The notes under the pieces are model-generated. The model worked only from the letters and a program-made list of their open reading frames with translations. It was not told the origin of the DNA and did no database searches. A program made the position numbers and the translations under genes. Shown here in pieces: positions 42,137 to 51,752 of a stretch of 64,000 nucleotides of DNA. Each line of letters opens with the position of its first letter. Positions within the stretch are counted from its first letter, which is position 1. Source of the DNA: Deltaproteobacteria bacterium. GTDB lineage: Bacteria; Desulfobacterota; Syntrophorhabdia; Syntrophorhabdales; Syntrophorhabdaceae. The stretch lies in the NCBI GenBank assembly GCA_029777945.1, contig JAKORG010000025.1, positions 1-64,000 of the forward strand. The letters run 5' to 3'.

Positions 42137-44494
42137 ATGGCAAAAAGATTTACTGGGATAGAGCGAGCAAGCTCTACTGGAGATATTTACTTTATCAGCA
42201 CCTATCCACCCAGAAACTGCGGAATAGCAACCTTTACAAGTGATTTATCCCATGCAGTAGGTGAAGAGTTAGGAAACGAACATATCCATATTGTAGCCAT
42301 AAACAACAGGGCTGAAGGCTATGATTATCCAGAAGAGGTTTCATTCGAGATATCTCAAAACCAAATACACGATTATAGGCTTGCAGCTGAATATATAAAT
42401 CTATCCAATGCAAAAGTTGTGTCTGTTCAACATGAATTCGGCATATTCGGCGGTGAGAAAGGCATATATATAACCCACCTCTTAGCAAATTTAAAAAAAC
42501 CAGTTGTTACAACCCTCCATACAGTACTTAAAAACCCTGAAGATGAATATAAAAGGGTCCTTATAGAAGTTGCAAAGCTTTCTCAAAGGCTTGTAGTTAT
42601 GAGCCATCAAGCAGAGGATATTCTACAAGACGTATATGGTATACCAAAGGAAAAGATTCGTTTTATACATCATGGCGTGCCCGATGTTGCTTTTGTTGAT
42701 CCAAACTTTTATAAAGACAGGTTTAATGTTGATGGAAGGTTTGTTATTTTAACTTTTGGATTAATAAATCCTAATAAAGGTATTGAAACGGTGATTCATG
42801 CCTTACCAAAGGTAGTGGAAAAATATCCTGATGTTGCTTATATTGTCCTTGGTGCAACCCATCCAGAGATTAAAAAACAGTTCGGTGAAGCCTATCGTCT
42901 TTCTCTTCAGAGAAAGGTAAAAGAATTGGGTTTAGAGAAACATGTGTTTTTTCATAATCGCTTTGTGACCCTCGAGGAGTTATGTGAATTTATAGGTGCA
43001 TCAGATATTTATATTACACCTTATCTTTCAAAAGAACAGATAACAAGCGGGACCCTTGCATATGCATTGGGTATGGGAAAGGCTGTTATTTCGACTCCTT
43101 ACTGGTATGCCCAGGAAATGCTTGGAGATGGAAGAGGTAGGCTTGTAGGGTTCAATGATTCTAATGCAATGGCAGAGGCAATAATAGATCTTATAGAAAA
43201 TGAAAGAGAAAGACATGCCATGAGAAAGAGGGCTTATGAATTTGGAAGGAACATGACATGGAAATGTGTTGCAAGACAATATATAGAATTATTTAGAGAG
43301 GCCATGGGCATATATGAAAAAAAATCAGATACATATATAATCAAGGGTCATTTTGTTCCACAGGATTCAGTGCCTGAAATAAATATGTCTCACATGTTTA
43401 GACTGACCGATGATACAGGCATACTGCAGCACTCTTGTTACGGTATCCCTGATAGAAGATTTGGATATTCCACAGACGATGTTGCCCGTGCCTTGGTGGT
43501 AGCACTTATGGCATACCATCAATTAAAAGATGAAAGCCTTTTAAAACTTGCTAATACCTATATTGCCTTTTTAAAACATGCTCAAATAGAAAATGGCAGA
43601 TTTCATAATTTTATGGATTATACAAGGCGTTTTTTAGATGAAGAGGGTAGTGAAGATACCTTTGGCAGGGCTTTATGGGGTCTTGGTTATGCAGTCAAAT
43701 ACGGTCCGTCCGATTGGTTTAGAATGCTTGCAAGAGAACTTTTTGAAAAAGCAATAGCAAGTTTAGACCTTCATCATCCTATGGCAAAGGCGTATGCTAT
43801 AAATGGTTTCTATTATTATTTGCAGAGATATGGCGGGGCAACATCTGCAAAAAGGATTATGCATAACCTTGCTGATTCTTTGAAAACTGCCTATAATGAT
43901 TTAAAGAAAAAAGGCTGGCCATGGTTTAGCGAATCTGTAACTTATGGCAATGCAAAATTACCGCAGGCAATGCTTCTTGTGTATAAGGTCTTTGAAGACC
44001 AAGAATTTAAAAATATAGGTCTCGAAAGCCTTGATTTTATCACAAAGGCATTTTTTAATGGTAACTATTTTGATTTCATAGGTAATCAATACTGGTTTGA
44101 AGAAAAAAACGGTAAGTCTGTATACGATCAGCAACCTATTGAGGGAGGCTATGCTGTAGAGGCATATGTAACTGCTTATGAAATCACAGGGAATAAAAAA
44201 TATTTCGAACTTGCTAAAAGTGCCTTTGATTGGTTTTTCGGTAAAAACAGGCTTGGCGTATCCTTATATGATTTTTCAACAGGTGCATGCTATGACGGTC
44301 TTACCCCATTTGGACCGAATCTGAATCAAGGTGCTGAATCGTTAATCGCTTTTCTCCTTGCGAATCTCATCATGTCACAGCAGGAGGTTTTAAATTCTCT
44401 TCTAAATAAAGACATAAACATGGGAATAAATAAGAACATCACCGATGTAGATAGTGATGTTTTTTTAAAAGAGAATAAGGTATTAAGGGTATGA
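42137..44494 (+). CDS. GT4-type glycosyltransferase fused to a C-terminal helical (toroid-like) domain
   Basis: Residues about 15-390 form a GT-B glycosyltransferase (PRNCGIATFTSDL, VQHEFGIFGGEKG, FIHHGVPDVAF, FGLINPNKGIETVI, ITSGTLAYALGMGKAVIST). Residues about 400-760 are a second domain with FGYSTDDVARALV, DEEGSEDTFGRALWGLGYA and repeating Trp/Gly helices, resembling the (alpha/alpha)6 folds of sugar epimerases and glycosidases. The fusion suggests synthesis and processing of one glycan. The sugar is unknown; mannose is suggested only by the GH130 neighbour. Strong GGAGGTGA before ATG. Confidence 0.8.
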   Translation: MAKRFTGIERASSTGDIYFISTYPPRNCGIATFTSDLSHAVGEELGNEHIHIVAINNRAEGYDYPEEVSFEISQNQIHDYRLAAEYINLSNAKVVSVQHEFGIFGGEKGIYITHLLANLKKPVVTTLHTVLKNPEDEYKRVLIEVAKLSQRLVVMSHQAEDILQDVYGIPKEKIRFIHHGVPDVAFVDPNFYKDRFNVDGRFVILTFGLINPNKGIETVIHALPKVVEKYPDVAYIVLGATHPEIKKQFGEAYRLSLQRKVKELGLEKHVFFHNRFVTLEELCEFIGASDIYITPYLSKEQITSGTLAYALGMGKAVISTPYWYAQEMLGDGRGRLVGFNDSNAMAEAIIDLIENERERHAMRKRAYEFGRNMTWKCVARQYIELFREAMGIYEKKSDTYIIKGHFVPQDSVPEINMSHMFRLTDDTGILQHSCYGIPDRRFGYSTDDVARALVVALMAYHQLKDESLLKLANTYIAFLKHAQIENGRFHNFMDYTRRFLDEEGSEDTFGRALWGLGYAVKYGPSDWFRMLARELFEKAIASLDLHHPMAKAYAINGFYYYLQRYGGATSAKRIMHNLADSLKTAYNDLKKKGWPWFSESVTYGNAKLPQAMLLVYKVFEDQEFKNIGLESLDFITKAFFNGNYFDFIGNQYWFEEKNGKSVYDQQPIEGGYAVEAYVTAYEITGNKKYFELAKSAFDWFFGKNRLGVSLYDFSTGACYDGLTPFGPNLNQGAESLIAFLLANLIMSQQEVLNSLLNKDINMGINKNITDVDSDVFLKENKVLRV

Positions 44495-45729
44495 AAAAAA
44501 AGGATAATGCGCCTATAGTTATGATATCGAGTTATCCGCCAAGGCTATGCGGAATAGCTACGTTTACCGAAGAGGCAAGGGAATTTATTCGCAAGAACCA
44601 TCCAGAAAGAGATGTTTTAGTGATTAGCCATATTGATGGTGAGGGTGAAGGGGTTTTCCCTATAATTGATATGTCTATACGCAACTGGTGGAAAATTGTA
44701 GCTGAAAAAATCAAAAAATTGAAACCTTATGTAGTCCATGTTGAACATGAATATGGACTTTATGAGTATTATGACAAAAGGGGTATTGGAGACGGTAATG
44801 AAGGCTTTTTAAGGCTTTTAGAGGCAATAGGAGAGTTTCCCATCATTGTTGAGCCTCATACCATTCACGGACGAATGAGAGATTTTGAGGCTGATTTTGT
44901 TTACCGTATGTGTGAATTGAGCGATATAGTGCTTTTTAAGTGTCATTATCAGAAATGGCGACTTGATTGGTCATTTTCAATAAGGGGGTGGAAGACACCT
45001 TTAAATATAATGGTTGTGCCTCATGGCGCAAGAACTGATAAAAGATGGGGACCAGAGGAGATACCAAAACTAAAAGAAGAGATAGGCCTAACATGTTTAC
45101 CCCACATTGGAGAACATCTCGTTGGACTTGTTGGTTGGGTTCAGTCAAATAAAAGATGGGACATTCTTATCTCAATGTGGGAAGAGATTACGACCACCAT
45201 TGAAAAACAAACAAACCAGCACTGGGATTTACTTGCGGCAGGTGCTATGAGGGATATAAATGATCTGAAAGAATATGAAAAATATAAAGCCCAGGTAGAA
45301 TTTCTTGCAAAAAAAGGTTTTGCCCATTATTACGAATTTATTCCAAGGGGAGAGATGTATTATAAAGTAATGGCTATTTGTGATTTTATAGTAATACCTT
45401 CTATTGATGAGACTCAATCAGGCACCTTGGCAAGGGTCATTGCATTAAATAAACCTTTTATTACTACAGCACCCATGGAAGGTCTAACGGCCCAGGCAAT
45501 AGAGAGCGAAGGCGGTCTATTGTTTACTACAAAAGATATGTTAAAAAAACAGGTTATAAGACTGGCATGCGATGAAAGATTGAGGTTTGAGTTAGGTGAA
45601 AACTTGAAAAAATATCTCGAAAATACTGTTGCATGGGAGAAGGTGGCTAATCAGTATGATGAGGCATATAATCTTGCAAGGGAAGCAAAGAAAAAAGGCA
45701 TAAGAATTGAATTACCCCTTGAATTTTAA
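44491..45729 (+). CDS. glycosyltransferase (GT4-like)
   Basis: The 412-residue protein begins like the first enzyme (SYPPRLCGIATFTEEA) and has HVEHEYGLYEYYD, VEPHTIHG, VVPHGARTDKRW, LVGWVQSNKRWDILI and a C-terminal ETQSGTLARVIALNKPFITT. It is a GT-B fold enzyme related to the N-terminal half of the preceding gene. It overlaps that gene by 4 bp (ATGA), and the GH130 gene begins 2 bp after its stop. Confidence 0.8.
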   Translation: MKKKDNAPIVMISSYPPRLCGIATFTEEAREFIRKNHPERDVLVISHIDGEGEGVFPIIDMSIRNWWKIVAEKIKKLKPYVVHVEHEYGLYEYYDKRGIGDGNEGFLRLLEAIGEFPIIVEPHTIHGRMRDFEADFVYRMCELSDIVLFKCHYQKWRLDWSFSIRGWKTPLNIMVVPHGARTDKRWGPEEIPKLKEEIGLTCLPHIGEHLVGLVGWVQSNKRWDILISMWEEITTTIEKQTNQHWDLLAAGAMRDINDLKEYEKYKAQVEFLAKKGFAHYYEFIPRGEMYYKVMAICDFIVIPSIDETQSGTLARVIALNKPFITTAPMEGLTAQAIESEGGLLFTTKDMLKKQVIRLACDERLRFELGENLKKYLENTVAWEKVANQYDEAYNLAREAKKKGIRIELPLEF

Positions 45730-45731
45730 AA

Positions 45732-46691
45732 ATGAGCATGGATGAAGGAATAATTACAAAAAAAGCCCATCTGTTTGAAAGAAACCCTGCAAATCCCATA
45801 CTCGATGCAAATATGTGGCCCTATAAGGTCAATTCTGTATTTAATCCAGGTGCTATTGAGGTAAAAGGGGAAATACTTCTTCTTGTGAGGGTTGAGGATT
45901 TAAGGGGTATTTCGCACTTTAGCACTGCAAGGAGTAAAAACGGCGTTTCAGACTGGAAGATTGACCCATATCCTGTAATGGTGCCTGAGCCTGAAATTCA
46001 TCCTGAAGAGGTCTGGGGAATTGAGGATCCAAGGATTGTCTGGATTGAGGAAAAACAGAGCTGGTTTATAAGCTATACGGCATATTCAAGAGGTGGTCCC
46101 CTTGTTTGTCTCGCAGAGACAAAAGACTTTAAATCCTTTAAAAGATTGGGGCCTGTCATGCCACCTGAAGACAAAGACGCTGCATTATTTCCAAAAAGAT
46201 TTGGCGGCAGATGGGCTATGTTGCACAGGCCTGTTACAACATATTTCCAGGGAAGAGGTCATATATGGCTTTCTTTTTCACCGGATATGAAACACTGGGG
46301 TGACCACCAGATAATTTTGGAGGCAAGAGAAGGTGCATGGTGGGATGCATATAAGATTGGTCTTGGCCCACCACCTATGGAAACAGAGAAGGGATGGCTG
46401 ATACTTTATCACGGCGTGAGGCAGACTGCATCAGGAAGTATATATAGATTGGGATTGGCGCTACTTGATTTAGATGACCCAAGAAAGGTTATAAAAAGGG
46501 GTGATACATGGGTTTTTGGGCCTGAAGAACCATATGAGAGGATAGGGGACGTGGGTAATGTAGTTTTTTCCTGTGGCTGGGTTTATGATAAAAATGACGA
46601 TTCAATAAAAATGTACTATGGTGCAGCAGATACTTCCATCTGTATTGCCGAAGCCAAATTGAATAGATTGCTCGATTATCTTCTCAAATAA
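45732..46691 (+). CDS. GH130 family beta-mannoside phosphorylase/hydrolase
   Basis: The 319-residue protein has the GH130 marks: ERNPANPIL near the start, WGIEDPRIVW with the catalytic Asp of EDPR, DKDAALFPKR and LILYHGV. Family members phosphorolyse beta-1,2- or beta-1,4-mannosides (some are hydrolases). Encoded with two glycosyltransferases, it may trim or recycle an intracellular mannoside; there is no signal peptide. Exact linkage cannot be told. Confidence 0.85.
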   Translation: MSMDEGIITKKAHLFERNPANPILDANMWPYKVNSVFNPGAIEVKGEILLLVRVEDLRGISHFSTARSKNGVSDWKIDPYPVMVPEPEIHPEEVWGIEDPRIVWIEEKQSWFISYTAYSRGGPLVCLAETKDFKSFKRLGPVMPPEDKDAALFPKRFGGRWAMLHRPVTTYFQGRGHIWLSFSPDMKHWGDHQIILEAREGAWWDAYKIGLGPPPMETEKGWLILYHGVRQTASGSIYRLGLALLDLDDPRKVIKRGDTWVFGPEEPYERIGDVGNVVFSCGWVYDKNDDSIKMYYGAADTSICIAEAKLNRLLDYLLK

Positions 46692-46791
46692 TCTACTTGT
46701 TTACTCCATAACCAATTTTTCGTTAAAAGTTTTCAGATAAAAAATTATTTTTATTCATCTTTACTATCACCAATCACGTATTGATGAGTTT

Positions 46792-46822
46792 AAAAAAAAT
46801 AGTTGTCTAAGATATTTTTTTT
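46792..46822 (+). terminator. A/T-only inverted repeat between GH130 and hutU
   Basis: AAAAAAAATA (46792-46801) and TATTTTTTTT (46813-46822) are perfectly complementary around an 11-base loop. The hairpin would be weak but ends in a T-run, so it could be a terminator of the glycosyltransferase operon or promoter-proximal AT-rich DNA for hutU. Confidence 0.3.
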
Positions 46823-46866
46823 AGTTAGAATTGTTTCATGTCAAAAAGCAGGAGGGGTACTTAATC

Positions 46867-48900
46867 ATGTTTACCAATGATGACATTGTAAAGGCAATGA
46901 CTATAAGACTTGATATGGTAGTCAAGGACTTGCCTTCGCCGCCATCTTTTAAAGAGGGTATCAGAAGGACACCAAAAAGGGAATTTACCCTCAATAAGGA
47001 AGAGACAATCCTTGCCCTGAAAAATGCGCTCAGATACATACCTGAAAAGTGGCATAGGAAATTAGCGCCGGAATTTCTTAACGAACTTATGACAATGGGA
47101 CGCATTTATGGTTATCGTTTTAGGCCTCATGAAAGAATAAAGGGAGAGGCAATTGACAAATACAAGGGGAGATGTATTGAAGGCAAAGCAATTCAGGTCA
47201 TGATTGATAACAATCTTGACTTTGATGTAGCTCTATATCCCTATGAGCTTGTAACATACGGTGAGACAGGGCAGGTATGCCAAAACTGGATGCAATATCG
47301 TCTCATAAAGGCATATCTGGAAATCATCACACAAAATCAGACCCTTGTCATTGAATCTGGGCATCCCCTTGGACTTTTCCGCTCATCTCCAAATGCACCA
47401 AGGGTTATTATTACAAATGGTCTTATGGTGGGTATGTTTGACAATCAGGAAAATTTTCAAAGGGCTGCCCAGCTTGGTGTGGCAAACTACGGTCAGATGA
47501 CCGCTGGCGGTTTTATGTACATAGGCCCTCAGGGAATAGTTCACGGGACATACTCGACAATTCTCAATGCTGCAAGGCTAAAATACAAACTACCAATTGA
47601 TAGTGATATGAAAGGGATACTCTTTGTTTCATCAGGTCTTGGTGGAATGAGTGGTGCACAGGGTAAGGCCGTGGAGATTGCCAACGGTGTCGCAATTATT
47701 GCCGAGGTAGACCAATCAAGAATCAAGACAAGGCTTTCACAGGGCTGGATAAAAGAGGTGGTTGATTCACCTGAAGATGCCTTCAAAAAGGCAAAGGCAT
47801 ATCAGAAAGAAAAGAAAAAGGCGTCTATTGCATTCTATGGAAATATCGTTGACCTTCTCCAGTATGCCGTTGATAATAACATAGATATAGACCTTCTTTC
47901 TGACCAGACATCGTGTCATGCTGTTTATGAAGGCGGATACTGTCCCCAGGGATTGACCTTTGAAGAACGCACATCCCTTCTTATGAGTGATCCTTCCCGA
48001 TTCAGGGCTCTTGTAGATAGATCTTTAAAAATACACTTTAACCTAATAAAAACACTTGTGGAGAGGGGCACTTACTTTTTTGATTACGGGAACAGTTTCA
48101 TGAAGACAGTGTATGATTCAGGGGTAAAAGAGATATGTAAAAACGGTATGGATACAAAGGATGGTTTTATATTCCCATCCTATGTTGAAGATATTATGGG
48201 CCCTTTTCTTTTTGACCTCGGTTACGGGCCATTTAGGTGGGTATGCTTAAGCGGAAAGCCTGAGGATCTTGAAAAGACAGACAGAGCCGCCTTATCCTGC
48301 ATTAACCCTGACCGGAGATTCCAGGATAGGGATAATTATATATGGATAAGGGATGCAAAGAAAAACAGGCTTGTGGTGGGAACGCAGGCACGGATCCTTT
48401 ATCAGGATGCAGAGGGGAGAATGAAGATAGCCTTGAAATTCAATAAAATGGTAAGGAACAAAGAGATAGGTCCTGTAATGATCGGGAGGGACCATCACGA
48501 TACAGGAGGCACTGATTCACCCTTCAGAGAGACTGCAAATATAAAGGACGGAAGTAACATCATGGCAGATATGGCAACGCAATGTTTTGCCGGTAATGCT
48601 GCAAGGGGTATGACACTGGTAGCTTTACATAATGGAGGTGGTGTGGGAATAGGAAAGGCAATCAACGGTGGCTTCGGTCTTGTCCTTGATGGTAGCAGAA
48701 GGGTAGATAGAATTATACGTCAGGCTATACCATGGGATGTTATGGGTGGAGTTGCACGGAGGGCATGGGCACGAAATACTGCATCCATAGAAACTGTTAT
48801 TGAATATAACAGGTCAAGTGGTGGGCAGGACCATATTACACTCCCCTACTTTGCCGATGAGGATATGCTTCGCAGGGTCATAGAGAAAAGCATTTCTTAA
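46867..48900 (+). CDS. hutU: urocanate hydratase (long form)
   Basis: The 677-residue protein has the urocanase NAD-binding and active-site blocks GETGQVCQNWMQYRL, IESGHPLGLFRSS, QMTAGGFMYIGPQGIVHGTY, SSGLGGMSGAQGKA and DQSRIKTRLSQGW. It is about 120 residues longer than the common 555-residue form, like urocanases of several anaerobes. It converts urocanate to imidazolone propionate. The start at 46867 follows GGAGGGG by 9 nt; an upstream TTG in frame includes that site. Confidence 0.93.
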   Translation: MFTNDDIVKAMTIRLDMVVKDLPSPPSFKEGIRRTPKREFTLNKEETILALKNALRYIPEKWHRKLAPEFLNELMTMGRIYGYRFRPHERIKGEAIDKYKGRCIEGKAIQVMIDNNLDFDVALYPYELVTYGETGQVCQNWMQYRLIKAYLEIITQNQTLVIESGHPLGLFRSSPNAPRVIITNGLMVGMFDNQENFQRAAQLGVANYGQMTAGGFMYIGPQGIVHGTYSTILNAARLKYKLPIDSDMKGILFVSSGLGGMSGAQGKAVEIANGVAIIAEVDQSRIKTRLSQGWIKEVVDSPEDAFKKAKAYQKEKKKASIAFYGNIVDLLQYAVDNNIDIDLLSDQTSCHAVYEGGYCPQGLTFEERTSLLMSDPSRFRALVDRSLKIHFNLIKTLVERGTYFFDYGNSFMKTVYDSGVKEICKNGMDTKDGFIFPSYVEDIMGPFLFDLGYGPFRWVCLSGKPEDLEKTDRAALSCINPDRRFQDRDNYIWIRDAKKNRLVVGTQARILYQDAEGRMKIALKFNKMVRNKEIGPVMIGRDHHDTGGTDSPFRETANIKDGSNIMADMATQCFAGNAARGMTLVALHNGGGVGIGKAINGGFGLVLDGSRRVDRIIRQAIPWDVMGGVARRAWARNTASIETVIEYNRSSGGQDHITLPYFADEDMLRRVIEKSIS

Positions 48901-48901
48901 G

Positions 48902-48919
48902 GATTACCATAAGGTAATC
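48902..48919 (+). other. small perfect hairpin between hutU and ftcD
   Basis: GATTACC (48902-48908) and GGTAATC (48913-48919) form a 7-bp stem with an ATAA loop, directly after the hutU stop. No strong U-run follows. It may stabilise the hutU message or reduce read-through into ftcD. Confidence 0.4.
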
Positions 48920-48943
48920 TATAAAAAAATATATGAGGTATGT

Positions 48944-49840
48944 ATGAACAGAATAGTAGAATCTGTCCCGAATTTTAGTGAAGGCAGGGACATGGAGAAG
49001 ATTGAAAGGATTGTCTCATCCTTCAAGGGAAAGGAAGGTGTTAAATTACTGGGTTATCAAAAAGATGAGGATCACAACCGTCTTGTTATTACTGTTGTCG
49101 GTGAGCCTGAGGCATTAAAAGAGGCCATAATAGAGGCTGTGGGTAATGCCATTAATTTAATTGACATGCGTTTTCATAAGGGTCAACATCCACGTATGGG
49201 TGCTGTTGATGTTATTCCCTTCATTCCGATAAAGAACATTACCATGGATGAGGCCATAAGCCTATCAAAAGAGGTTGCTGAATCTCTATGGGAAAAATAT
49301 AAGCTTCCTTCCTTCCTTTATGAAGAATCAGCAACAGACCCTGCAAGAAAGGATCTGGCAAACATAAGAAAGGGCCAGTTCGAGGGGATGGCAGAAAAAC
49401 TCAAATTACCTGAATGGAAACCTGATTATGGAGAAAGATCAATTCATCCCACTGCAGGAGTAGTGGCAGTAGGGGCACGTATGCCTCTTATTGCCTTCAA
49501 TGTGAATCTCGATACAGATAATATAGAGATTGCCAACACCATAGCAAAGGCAGTGAGACATTCAGGTGGAGGGCTTAGATATTGTAAGGCAATTGGTATT
49601 GAACTGAAAGAGAGAAGGATAACGCAGGTTTCAATGAATATGACGGATTTTACAAAGACGCCCCTTTATAGGGCATTCGAGCTTATAAGGGTTGAGGCAA
49701 AAAGATATGGTGTTAATATAGTGGGCAGTGAAATAGTAGGTTTTGTGCCCATGGAGGCCCTCGTTGATGTTGCCTCATACTATCTGGGGCTTGAGAACTT
49801 CAGTATCCAGCAGGTGCTGGAAGCAAGGATGATGGAGTGA
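48944..49840 (+). CDS. ftcD: glutamate formimidoyltransferase (formiminotransferase)
   Basis: The 298-residue protein has only the transferase part: RIVESVPNFSEGRDMEKIE, DEDHNRLVITVVG, GQHPRMGAVDVIPFIP and HPTAGVVAVGARMPLIAFNVNL. It moves the formimino group from N-formiminoglutamate to THF. The cyclodeaminase is separate (fchA, two genes on), as in bacteria with split enzymes. It overlaps hutI by 4 bp. Confidence 0.93.
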   Translation: MNRIVESVPNFSEGRDMEKIERIVSSFKGKEGVKLLGYQKDEDHNRLVITVVGEPEALKEAIIEAVGNAINLIDMRFHKGQHPRMGAVDVIPFIPIKNITMDEAISLSKEVAESLWEKYKLPSFLYEESATDPARKDLANIRKGQFEGMAEKLKLPEWKPDYGERSIHPTAGVVAVGARMPLIAFNVNLDTDNIEIANTIAKAVRHSGGGLRYCKAIGIELKERRITQVSMNMTDFTKTPLYRAFELIRVEAKRYGVNIVGSEIVGFVPMEALVDVASYYLGLENFSIQQVLEARMME

Positions 49841-51108
49841 ACAGAAACCTCATTATAAAAGATGCTGCTGAACTCGTAACAGTAAGCGGATATGCTGCAA
49901 AAAAGGGAAAAGAGATGTCATCTCTAAATGTTATCCATAACGGTTCCCTTGTTATTGAGAACGGTATTATAACAAGGATAGGTAAAACAGATGATGTGCT
50001 CGATGGCCTTGAAACATCACGTTTCGTTGTCATAGACGCTAAAGGAAAGTCTGTCCTTCCTGGTTTTATTGATCCCCACACACATTTTATCTTTGCTGGC
50101 TACCGCGCTTATGAATTCTCATGGCATCTATCAGGTATAAGTTATATGGAGATCATGAAAAGGGGTGGAGGTATAAAAAATTCTGTTTCAGAAACAAGGA
50201 AGGCAACCCTCGATGAACTCATAAATTTGGGAAAACATCGCCTTGACAGTATGCTTTCCATGGGGATGACTACCATAGAAGGCAAAAGCGGTTACGGTCT
50301 TGACTACGATACAGAGATAAGACAACTTAAGGCAATGAGTATACTTAACAATACCCATCCTGTTGACATTGTAAGCACATTTATGGGTGCCCATGCCATT
50401 CCAGAGGAATTCAAGGATAATCCAGATGGTTTTATTGATTATCTTATTGCCCATGTACTTCCAGATGTTGTAAAATCAGGTCTTGCTGAATTTTGTGATG
50501 TGTTCTGCGAAGAGGGTGTTTTTACAGTTAAGCAATCGAGATGTCTTCTTGAATCTGCACAAGCCTTGGGACTAAAGGCTAAAGTCCACGCCGATGAATT
50601 GACATCTTCTGGAGGAAGTCGTCTTGCAGTGGAACTAATGGCCATATCAGCAGACCACCTTCTTTATATATCCGATGACGATATAGACAGGATTGCCAGG
50701 TCCAATGTGGTGGCAACCCTTCTCCCTTTGACAGCATTCTGCCTTAAAGAACCCTATGCAAGGGCACGTTACATGATTGATAAAGGTTGCGCCATAGCCC
50801 TCGCAACGGATTTCAATCCTGGAAGTTGTTTTTCCGAATCCATACCCCTTGTTTTTGCATTGGCAACGATATACATGGGCATGACGCCTGAAGAGACTGT
50901 GTGTGCCATGACATTAAATGCAGCATCTGCCATAGACAGGGCAAAAACATTAGGGAGTCTCGATATTGGTAAAATAGGAGATGCAGTTATTCTTGAATTT
51001 CCTTCATATATTTATATCCCTTATCATACAGGCGTTAACAGTGTTGAAAAGGTGATTAAAAAAGGAAAAATTGTGGTGGATAAGCTATTAAATAAGGAGA
51101 ATCTGTAA
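49837..51108 (+). CDS. hutI: imidazolonepropionase
   Basis: The 423-residue amidohydrolase has the metal motif PGFIDPHTHFIFAGYRAYEF, KSGYGLDYDTEIR, GAHAIP, KVHADELTSSGG and ATDFNPGSC. It hydrolyses 4-imidazolone-5-propionate to N-formiminoglutamate. It starts at a GTG overlapping the ftcD stop and ends overlapping the fchA start, so the three are translationally coupled. Confidence 0.94.
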   Translation: MNRNLIIKDAAELVTVSGYAAKKGKEMSSLNVIHNGSLVIENGIITRIGKTDDVLDGLETSRFVVIDAKGKSVLPGFIDPHTHFIFAGYRAYEFSWHLSGISYMEIMKRGGGIKNSVSETRKATLDELINLGKHRLDSMLSMGMTTIEGKSGYGLDYDTEIRQLKAMSILNNTHPVDIVSTFMGAHAIPEEFKDNPDGFIDYLIAHVLPDVVKSGLAEFCDVFCEEGVFTVKQSRCLLESAQALGLKAKVHADELTSSGGSRLAVELMAISADHLLYISDDDIDRIARSNVVATLLPLTAFCLKEPYARARYMIDKGCAIALATDFNPGSCFSESIPLVFALATIYMGMTPEETVCAMTLNAASAIDRAKTLGSLDIGKIGDAVILEFPSYIYIPYHTGVNSVEKVIKKGKIVVDKLLNKENL

Positions 51109-51743
51109 TGTTTGTAGACATGCCGATAAAGAAATTTATCGAAATGGTAAGTTCCTCTGAACCTGTGCCAGGGGGTGGAAGCATTGCCGCTCTATGTGCT
51201 ACATTATCAACAGCCCTTATAGAAATGGTTTTACAACTTACAAAAAAGAAAGATAGTGGTAGTGAACAGGAGTCACAAATATCTTCTTTCCTTGAAAAGG
51301 TGAGACACTTAAGAGATGAGTTTATAAAGGATATTGACAGGGATGCCAATGCATTTGCAGAGGTCATGGAGGCATACCGTCTACCAAAGAAAACAGAATC
51401 GGAAAAGAATATGCGCCGCGAAGCCATAGAGATGGCTTTAAAGGAGGCTGCCCGTATACCTATGGAGGTTGCGGAAAATGCATACCAATTATTTGAACTC
51501 TCTCAATATATTGTAAGGTATGGTAATAGAAATGCAATAACAGATAGTGCTACATCGGCAGTTATGGCACGAGGGGCAGTTCTATCAGCCCTTTATAATG
51601 TGAGAATAAACATTGCATCTATCAAAGATAACAATTTTACAGAAGAGATGAAAAAAAGGGCTACCCATCTTGAGGAAGAAACAATTAAAAAAGAAAGGGA
51701 GATCCTTGGTATGGTTGATAGCATTATGGCGAAAGAGGGTTGA
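51108..51743 (+). CDS. fchA: formimidoyl-THF cyclodeaminase
   Basis: The 211-residue helical protein has SEPVPGGGSIAALCATLSTAL and DRDANAFAEVMEAYRLPK, typical of FTCD_C/FchA. It releases ammonia from formimino-THF and makes methenyl-THF, so histidine carbon enters the one-carbon pool. Confidence 0.92.
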   Translation: MFVDMPIKKFIEMVSSSEPVPGGGSIAALCATLSTALIEMVLQLTKKKDSGSEQESQISSFLEKVRHLRDEFIKDIDRDANAFAEVMEAYRLPKKTESEKNMRREAIEMALKEAARIPMEVAENAYQLFELSQYIVRYGNRNAITDSATSAVMARGAVLSALYNVRINIASIKDNNFTEEMKKRATHLEEETIKKEREILGMVDSIMAKEG

Positions 51744-51752
51744 AAAACTAAA

